Assembly (NCBI GenBank): GCA_010015675.1 | Contig: ML976990.1 | Span: forward strand, 26,083-62,483 | Length of the DNA stretch: 36,401 nt | DNA from: Byssothecium circinans | Taxonomy: Eukaryota; Ascomycota; Dothideomycetes; Pleosporales; Massarinaceae | Reading direction: 5' to 3' | In this document: piece by piece, positions 30,602 through 36,401 of the stretch | How the letters are laid out: every line of letters starts with the position of its first letter | Position numbering within the stretch: the first letter of the stretch is position 1 | Notes under the pieces: model-generated | Databases searched by the model: none | Told to the model about the DNA's origin: nothing | Seen by the model: only the letters and a program-made list of their open reading frames with translations | Program-made: the position numbers and the translations under genes

Positions 30602-33600
30602 TTATCGCCTACCCCACACACTGTCCTCCTGCCTCTTGAACCCCAAACTCCCGGCCTTCCGTCCCTTCTTCCTCTCCGTGCTCTCCCCACCAGCCTCGCC
30701 TATCCTCTCTTCTAATACTCTCGTTTTGGCATACAGATGCGCTTCAGACCCGTCATCTACATTTGCATGATCGTACTCCGCGTCACGCTTGAACAGGGCG
30801 AGAATGTCCTTCATGTCGAGCTTGCCAATGGCCTTGCCACCCTCAATGGCAGCGGCTGCGAGCTTGCGCTTGGACTCTTGGAGATCGAGGATTTTCTCTT
30901 CCACTGAATTGTGGATGCTGAGGCGGTAGACTGTTACGTCGACTGTTTGATTCAGACGATGTACACGGTCGATTGCTTGTTCTTCTACGAACTAGTCGAG
31001 AGTTAGTGTATGAAGTGTATGAAATCAGGCACAGGTTGAGGGACTACTTACAGGATTCCAGAAAGGCTCCATGATGACAACACGGCTGGCACAAGTTAAG
31101 TTGAGGCCTAAACTACCACATTTCAAGCTGCAGAGCAGAACACGTGTGCGCTTGTCGTTGCGTAGCTTATGGAGACTAGCTTCGCGTAGGTCGTTTCGCA
31201 TCTTGCCATCGTAGCGGGTGAAGTTGTAGCCTGCGCGCTGGAGGAAGGGTCCGACGAGGTCAAGCATTGAAGTGAACTGAGAGAACACAATGACTTTGTG
31301 ATCAGGTGTCTCCCTTTCGAGGATGACAAGCAGCTGGCGGATTTTCGTGGAGGGCTCGAACTCTGAGGCGTCGTAGACAGGATCGCTCTCATCCTCAGTC
31401 TCGGAATCCTCTTCTGAGTCGGTTTCAGAACCCGAGTCAGTTTCCTCAGTGCTCCCTTCGCTGTCTGAAGCGGGCTCTTTGTCTGATGCCAAGTTGATGA
31501 CCTTGGGTTTCTTCGACTGCTTCTTGCGAACAACAGGCCCCTCCTCTTCGCTATCCATATCGTGGACAATGAACGAGCCGGCTGTATCGCCATCTTCGCT
31601 TGCAGACAATTCCGAGTCGGCAGAGTTTAAGGTGTCACCGCCGCCATCTGCATTCTCATCGTCTGTTCCACCGGCTTTACCAAGATCAGCAGCGCCCTGT
31701 TCCTCTTCAGGAACCAACCACTCGCCTTCAGCCTCGTCTTCATCGTCGCTGTCCATGACAATACGTCGGTTTCGGGATGCTTTGGATGCTTCAGGGCCAT
31801 CATCGCCGGCCTTCTTTGACTTGCGGTTTTTCTTGTCCTTTCGATCCTTGCCGTTGTGCTTACGGTGCTTCTTAGATTTCTTGGGCTTCGTAACAGAAGC
31901 GTTGAGGTCGGCTTCGCAGTCGTTGCACCGAATTGCACCTGCAGCAGCATTATCGCGGGTCATGCTGCTCTGGCAAACATCGCAGCGCTTCGTCTGGACG
32001 CTCAAGCCACCAAGCAAGTCCGCGAGGTCATCTGCATCAGTGTTCTTTGTCTTGCGGGGAGTCTGGAAGTCAGTCTGGGTATTTGGTTTGGACCCAGTTG
32101 TGAGAGCGTCCTTGTCATCCTTCATGTTGCTCTTGATCAGCTGAGGATGGTTGCATGCCTGCCGTAGTCGTAACAAAAGCACCAAAGCACCGATGACGTC
32201 CTGCTTCTTGTCGCCCATCATCTCGGCAAGGCGAGATTCAGCGCGGTTGGAAAGGCGTTCATAGAACTCACGCTCTTTGGCCGTGAACTCTCCGATGACT
32301 GTCTCGACGTTACGCGCCACGATTTGGAAGCCGGTCTTCTGCTCGCCATCCTTCTGCTTGCCTCCGAAATTCAACGCACCGTCCTTCTTGAGCACATCTT
32401 TGGTACGGCGCTTCATGCACGCTTTCAAGAAGATCTGTAAGCGTCTCATGGCAAGGTTTCCTCGACCGTTCTTCATAGGACCGGTGATGGATTCTTTCCA
32501 ATTGGAGATATCGCAATAGGGTTGGATGCGCAAGAACTTGATCAGGCTCTGGAGTTCGTCGAGGTTGTTCTGCATCGGCGTTCCAGTAAGACACCATCGG
32601 TAGTGTGATTTGAGATCGTAGCAGGCCTTGGTCATCTGCGCGTTCCTGTTTTTAATCGTATGTGCTTCGTCAAGCATGACGCGATACCAATGGACGCCGA
32701 AACAGCCCTTCTTCAGGCCATCAACACCTTCGCCGCAGGCCTTGTGCTCAGATGAGAGAACTTGGTAGGTTGTAATGACCACGTCGTATGTTTTGAGCTT
32801 TTCAATCGACTTCGTGCGGCTACTGCCGTGATGCACCAGGACTTTGAGACTGTGCGACTTAGACACTTTATCAGCGATCTCAGCCTCCCACTGCTTGATA
32901 AGAGCTAGTGGCGCGACAACGAGAGTGCCTTTGCCGACAGTGGGTAGGATTTTGTTCTTCTTGTTCTCGGGCTCGACTCCCTTCTCCGGCCGAGGGTTTG
33001 AGAGTATCAACGCCATAGACTGTACGGTTTTGCCAAGACCCATGTCGTCAGCAAGAATGCCGCCTTTAGGAAGCTTCGCGCGCTTGTTGTGGGCACCCGT
33101 CTCCTTCTCGATTAGCCATGCGACACCCTCAACCTGGTGAGGAAGAAGCTTGACTTTCATCCCATCCACTGTGCCGTCGTCCTCTGCCTCGTCGTCTTCT
33201 TCGGTAGCCGTTTCCTGTTCCTCTTCGACGTCCAGGGCCTTCAAGCGGTCGGCTAATGACTTGCCCGCCTCATCCTCTGCCTGCTGTTTCTTCTTCTTGC
33301 GGCCACGTGTTCGAGGGATGTTCTCCTCATCGAAAGCTCCTTCCAGCAGTGCCTTGATATTCTCATTCGCTTTGCCGTTGTCGACGTACGCGTACATGTC
33401 CGGTGCGCCAAACTCCTGCCCTCCTGTGCGGAGCTCGGCGTCTGGGTCAAAGTCATCCTCTTCATCGTCATTGGTAGGTCGCTTTGACTGTATATCGTCT
33501 AGGATCACGGTCTTCCTAGATCCGTGGAAAGGGCTGTTATAGGCCTGGTTCACCGGCTGGAATCCATTAGCATGTCCCATTGAAGAAAACAGTTCCCGCG

Positions 33601-34399
33601 GAGGAGCATGTATGGACTGTAACGGCGGGTTAAAGGGTTTTGGGAGTGGAACACCCTGGGGTGGCTGCCTCGGCTGGAAGTGAGACGCGGGGATTTCAAA
33701 GACATCTGACTCAACGGAGGAGGCATTGCTGTATCTTGAACCTACTTTGGGACCTGCTTGAGAAGGCGCGCTGTAAAGTGGGTTGCCTTGTTGTGACGAG
33801 ATGCGTTGGTGATCGTTTCCAGCCAGGCTGTTCGTAGGCACGTTGTATGCAGGTGGGTGTTGCAGTGCTATGCGGTTGGAATCCCTATGATGTTCTGGTC
33901 GGGCCTGGCCCGGCCTAGGGACGTTGAAGACGCCAGCATGGGAGGCGTCCTTGTGTATATCCTTCTTTAACGGGTTACGGAGCGGGCTCGTCTGTCCAAA
34001 CTCTGGCACCGTATTGACGAGTTCCTGCAGCGGTTTCGGCACGGGCTGCGGTGCACGCGCCTGAGGCGCTAGAGGCTCCCGCTCGCGAACCATGCTACTA
34101 AATTTCTCTAGTGTGTGTCTTCCGTGAGAAGTTGTGTGCGGTGGATTGCCGGCGTGTGGAGGGGTCGAGTGTAGCAGGCTGGTGCCGTCCTCGTTAAATA
34201 GCGAGCTAGAGTCGCCTAGAAATTCGACTTCAGAGCGGTTGGCGCGGGTAAATTCACTCTCTACGCTGTCTAGTGAAGGCCTCTGTGTATGCGAGCGTTT
34301 GCTTTCGTCTGAGCGGTCGTCGAAGGATTGCTTCTGCGACGACGAGAGGGTATTGAGGGGTCGGAAAGCAGAACCGTGTTTTCTAGGACCGCTATTCAT
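30602..34399 (-). CDS. SNF2-family DNA-dependent ATPase, Rad5/Uls1-like
   Basis: Two coding exons, 34399-31052 and 30991-30602, joined over a 60-nt intron (GTAAGT..TAG), encode 1245 aa. The first ~350 residues are a low-complexity, Pro/Ser/Gln-rich tail. Helicase motifs: I GILADDMGLGKT (K457), II DEAH (577-580), III CLTGTPMQNN; then KVIVFSQFTSMLDLVG, LCSLKCGSLGLNLT, and motif VI EEQAIDRVHRLNQ (about 1119-1131), the last in exon 2. The helicase lobes are separated by a long insert. It has a four-Cys site (C806, C809, C825, C828), a Lys-rich patch and several Asp/Glu/Ser-rich stretches. In Rad5, Rad16 and Uls1 a C3HC4 RING sits in this region; here only four Cys are seen. A nuclear role in chromatin remodelling or repair is inferred. 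Another ATG-less frame extends to 34432 but reads the acceptor of the leader intron. Confidence 0.88.
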
Positions 34400-34405
34400 G
34401 CGCGG

Positions 34406-34460
34406 CTGTAGGTAACATGCATCAGCTTCCAAAGCATCGTATGTGGGCGGAAAGACTTAC
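34406..34460 (-). other. Probable 5' UTR intron of the SNF2 gene
   Basis: On the minus strand a GTAAGT donor (from 34460) and a TTACCTACAG acceptor (ending 34406) enclose 55 nt. The acceptor is 6 nt before ATG 34399. The upstream exon has no in-frame ATG nearby, so the intron is placed in the leader. Confidence 0.55.
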
Positions 34461-34795
34461 AGACTTCTTTGGTGTTGGTGAGACCTTTCGGAAGGCTTGT
34501 GGGTAATGTTGTTTCCCACTTTAGGCAGCGTCTTGGCGCGCGTCACCCGTAGCAACGCGCACAAGCCCCTTTTGTCTAACGCGTCTCAAGACGTCGCGAA
34601 CGCGCGCTATCACGAGATGCGATCACAGCCTTCAAAATCAGATGTTGGAACCGCCACCTCTTTCCAAAGAGTCAATTCGGCCGGCATCGCGACTGAAGCA
34701 GTGCATGTCACCTGCACAGCCACCCAGTTGCGTTGCTCGGCCTTGTCAATCTCGTTGCTATACAATTACAAACATCATTTCGTTCATCATCACTC
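34461..34795. other. Intergenic region between tandem minus-strand genes
   Basis: About 335 bp holding the 3' end region of the bZIP gene and the promoter and leader of the SNF2 gene. A plus-strand frame crosses it (34497-34895) but has no domain and overlaps the bZIP coding end. Confidence 0.5.
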
Positions 34796-35893
34796 TTATC
34801 CCTTGAGTTTCATAGCTGCGAGACCTCGTTCCTGCCTCCTCCTGTTCGTCGTCTGTATCGCCTTTGGATCAACGCAAAACCACCAATTTCTGTAAAAGCG
34901 TTCCCCCATCTCCCACGCATCCTCCACAAGCTCACTAGAGTTATCCCAACCCACCACATTGCCGTACACTCTGATGCCTTCGTGGAGGTCATCGACGTCA
35001 TGCGCCAGCCGCTGAATAGCATTGGCCTGGCCGATCCCACAGGGGTCATCATCATCTCGAGCAACTGGCGGCCGCCACATTGAAGGCAGCGATAGAAGAC
35101 ATATCAACTTTTCGCGGACTGATGGCCAAGGCAAGGAATCAATAAGGGGATGATGCGGAATATTCATTTGGGCTGGCGTTGGCTGAAGATTCCAGGGTAG
35201 ATTGGGTGCCTGTGTTGGTGGGAGAACATGAAGATAGTTTGGATCCCACATCACGTTCAGTACGTTCAGTGCGGTTGCTATTGTAGAGAACGCGCGCAGA
35301 GCGGCAAGGATGGGCACTTGAAGTTGAACATCGCTACTTAGCGGGAAGTTGAAGGAATTTGGCGATGCTGACGAAGATGAACTTGGACGGGCAGAGGTTG
35401 CTTGTGTCGGACCAGGAATGTTGCCAAGATCGAAACACAGGTTAGTATCGAAGCATATCGTGTGTGGAATATGTTGCTCACCTAAGTTGCCAAACAGTGA
35501 CATATCCAAAGCGTCTTGGCCGAAATCCATCTCTGAGAAACCGTAGTCTTCTGAGCTCCGCACTATCTCTTCAATCGAATCTTCGGGTGAGGGTTCCGAA
35601 GACGATGATGTGGATACAAGTTCCGGCAAGACCTCGGGGAGTTGCAGGCCGCCGCCTTGACCAAGTGGTTGTGGAGGGCTTTGGCGTTTGGCTTGAGCTG
35701 ATAAAGCTGCCATCTTTTCTCTTTGTCTTTGGCCTGTGCCTTGTTAATTTCCTCTTTCCTCCCAGAATTAGAGCTTCCTCAGCGTACGATATCTCCTCTG
35801 TGCCAAAACGTTCAACACTCGTTTCCGTTCCGGGTCACCCACTTGGGGTATTTCTTCGAGCGTCTTCGTCTTCTTCCTTCGCTCTGCAGGCAT
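34796..35893 (-). CDS. bZIP-type transcription regulator with DUF3425-like C terminus
   Basis: Two exons, 35893-35788 and 35733-34796, encode 347 aa. The 54-nt intron (GTACGC..CAG) falls inside the basic region. After splicing this reads PERKRVLNVLAQRRYRQRQR (residues 21-40), with the bZIP invariant pair N28 and R36. The expected leucine zipper is not seen: only about 13 residues later Pro appears (SPPQPLG). A Ser/acid-rich middle follows. The C-terminal third has PWNLQPTPAQMNIPHHPLID, LPWPSVREKLI and SMWRPPVA, the DUF3425 pattern common in ascomycete bZIP-like regulators. An 81-nt, in-frame stretch (35481-35401) has donor GTGAGC and an ACTAACC branch site and could be a second intron. The protein is probably nuclear; its targets are unknown. 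A transposon end lies about 145 bp upstream. Confidence 0.85.
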
Positions 35894-36036
35894 GTTGCTA
35901 TGCTCTTCGATTATCCCGTTGTGTTCCGAGCAAAAACCCCCAGACAATGCGGGGTGCGGGAGGATTAAATGGTGAGATGACTGATTACTAAAACACCATA
36001 ACGTTATGTTTGCGACATAGCCTTGCTGAATATGGT
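35894..36036. promoter_or_regulatory. Remaining promoter of the bZIP gene
   Basis: Only about 145 bp separate the bZIP ATG from the probable end of the pogo-like element. No TATA box or other motif is clear on the minus strand here. Confidence 0.35.
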
Positions 36037-36401
36037 TAACGTGTCCGTGCACGCAACGATCATGTTCGCGCAACGATCGCGCAATACCAAAACAACTCAC
36101 CCAAGAATAAAGCTATAGAGCCACATATAGTAGCTATTATCACGAGAGTTTTTTATGGAGTACTATATTGATACTTGCGATCAACTTGCGCTACTGATAT
36201 TTACTTGGAAGCTTAACGTTGCGGCCGCGCCGCGTGGTCGTGGGTGGAGCTGCTGACGCAGCCCCTGAGGCCTCCTCAGTAGCTACAGCGTTAACCACAT
36301 GTTTCTGGCGCTTGTTGCTCTTTGTAGATGGCTGCAAGGCCTTTCTCTTGCCCTTTTTGGATAGCTGTAGAGCTTTTGCTGCGTCACGAGCCTCCTTTTT
36401 G
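36037..36401 (-). mobile_element. 3' part of a pogo/Fot1-like DNA transposon
   Basis: The transposase C terminus (next entry) is followed by about 150 bp of non-coding DNA. This holds two copies of CGCAACGATC at 36052-36061 and 36069-36078, of the kind found just inside Tc1/mariner-pogo ends. A TA at 36037-36038 is a candidate for the TA target duplication. The exact terminus is a guess, because the other end of the element is outside the window. Confidence 0.5.
36191..36401 (-). CDS. Partial transposase, pogo/Fot1 type, C-terminal end
   Basis: A frame open from the window edge ends at a TAG (36191-36193) and gives 69 residues. It is Lys/Arg-rich with a coiled start (KEARDAAKALQLSKKGKRKA) and the tail TRRGRNVKLPSKYQ. 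A terminal basic RGR..LPSKY block is common in fungal Fot1/pogo-like DDE transposases. The catalytic DDE core would lie beyond the right edge. The frame is intact here and not RIP-mutated, unlike the relic at the left edge. The class assignment rests on this short tail, so it is moderate. Confidence 0.55.
   Translation of the reverse strand, partial: KKEARDAAKALQLSKKGKRKALQPSTKSNKRQKHVVNAVATEEASGAASAAPPTTTRRGRNVKLPSKYQ

Noticed and set aside
31449..32144. 231-codon plus-strand gene opposite the SNF2 gene
   Set aside because: It is the mirror of the acidic and Ser-rich insert of the SNF2 frame and has no domain of its own.

Overview
This is a gene-dense stretch of a filamentous ascomycete nuclear genome (Pezizomycotina). 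A Dothideomycete, perhaps a member of the Pleosporales, is my best guess. The evidence is the short spliceosomal introns (about 45-90 nt, mostly with GTRNGT donors and CTAAC/CTGAC-type branch sites), the fungus-only families (HET, Zn2Cys6 regulator, DUF3425-type bZIP), the core eukaryotic genes with fungal-type sequences, an AT-rich block that looks RIP-mutated at the left edge, and a pogo/Fot1-type transposase tail at the right edge. No prokaryotic features, tRNA, rRNA or CRISPR array were seen. All exon joins were worked out by hand from splice signals, reading phase and family conservation.

Layout, left to right. 1-420: AT-rich repeat relic. 510-2258 (+): triose-phosphate/nucleotide-sugar transporter-like membrane protein. 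3907-4971 (-): Hal2/Met22 bisphosphate nucleotidase, with an in-frame N-terminal extension up to 5397. 5569-7119 (+): C3HC zinc-finger protein (Rsm1/NIPA-like). 7791-10930 (-): large Cys-rich protein with an F-box-like region. 11687-13784 (-): Zn2Cys6-type regulator whose zinc cluster has lost its second half. 14767-15030 (-): doubtful small membrane protein. 15361-16095 (-): RING E3 with a GC-AG intron. 17022-18314 (+): HET-family protein without a HET domain. 19495-21449 (+): Dbf4/Dfp1, the activator of Cdc7 kinase. 22248-22806 (+): ATG12. 23112-24119 (-): ketopantoate hydroxymethyltransferase. 25105-26135 (+): UBC8/UBE2H-type E2. 26908-29282 (+): complete HET-domain protein. 30602-34399 (-): SNF2/Rad5-like ATPase. 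34796-35893 (-): bZIP regulator. 36191 to the edge (-): end of a pogo/Fot1-like transposase.

There is no biosynthetic cluster or operon. Several neighbours handle ubiquitin or ubiquitin-like proteins (E2, RING E3, possible F-box protein, ATG12, and a SNF2 protein of the Rad5/Uls1 type with a reduced RING), but they lie on both strands with separate promoters, so co-function is only a suggestion. The two HET-type genes bracket conserved replication, autophagy and vitamin genes.

The most unusual observation is the UBC8 gene. Its first 40 codons are split by very small exons of 8, 3 and 1 nt. One Met codon (residue 29) appears to be assembled from three exons, its middle base coming from a single-nucleotide exon at 25425. 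Other points worth checking are a 3n, stop-free intron inside the Dbf4 zinc finger, a decoy acceptor in ATG12 that would switch the protein into another long open frame, the half-lost zinc cluster, and a transposon end about 145 bp upstream of the bZIP start codon.
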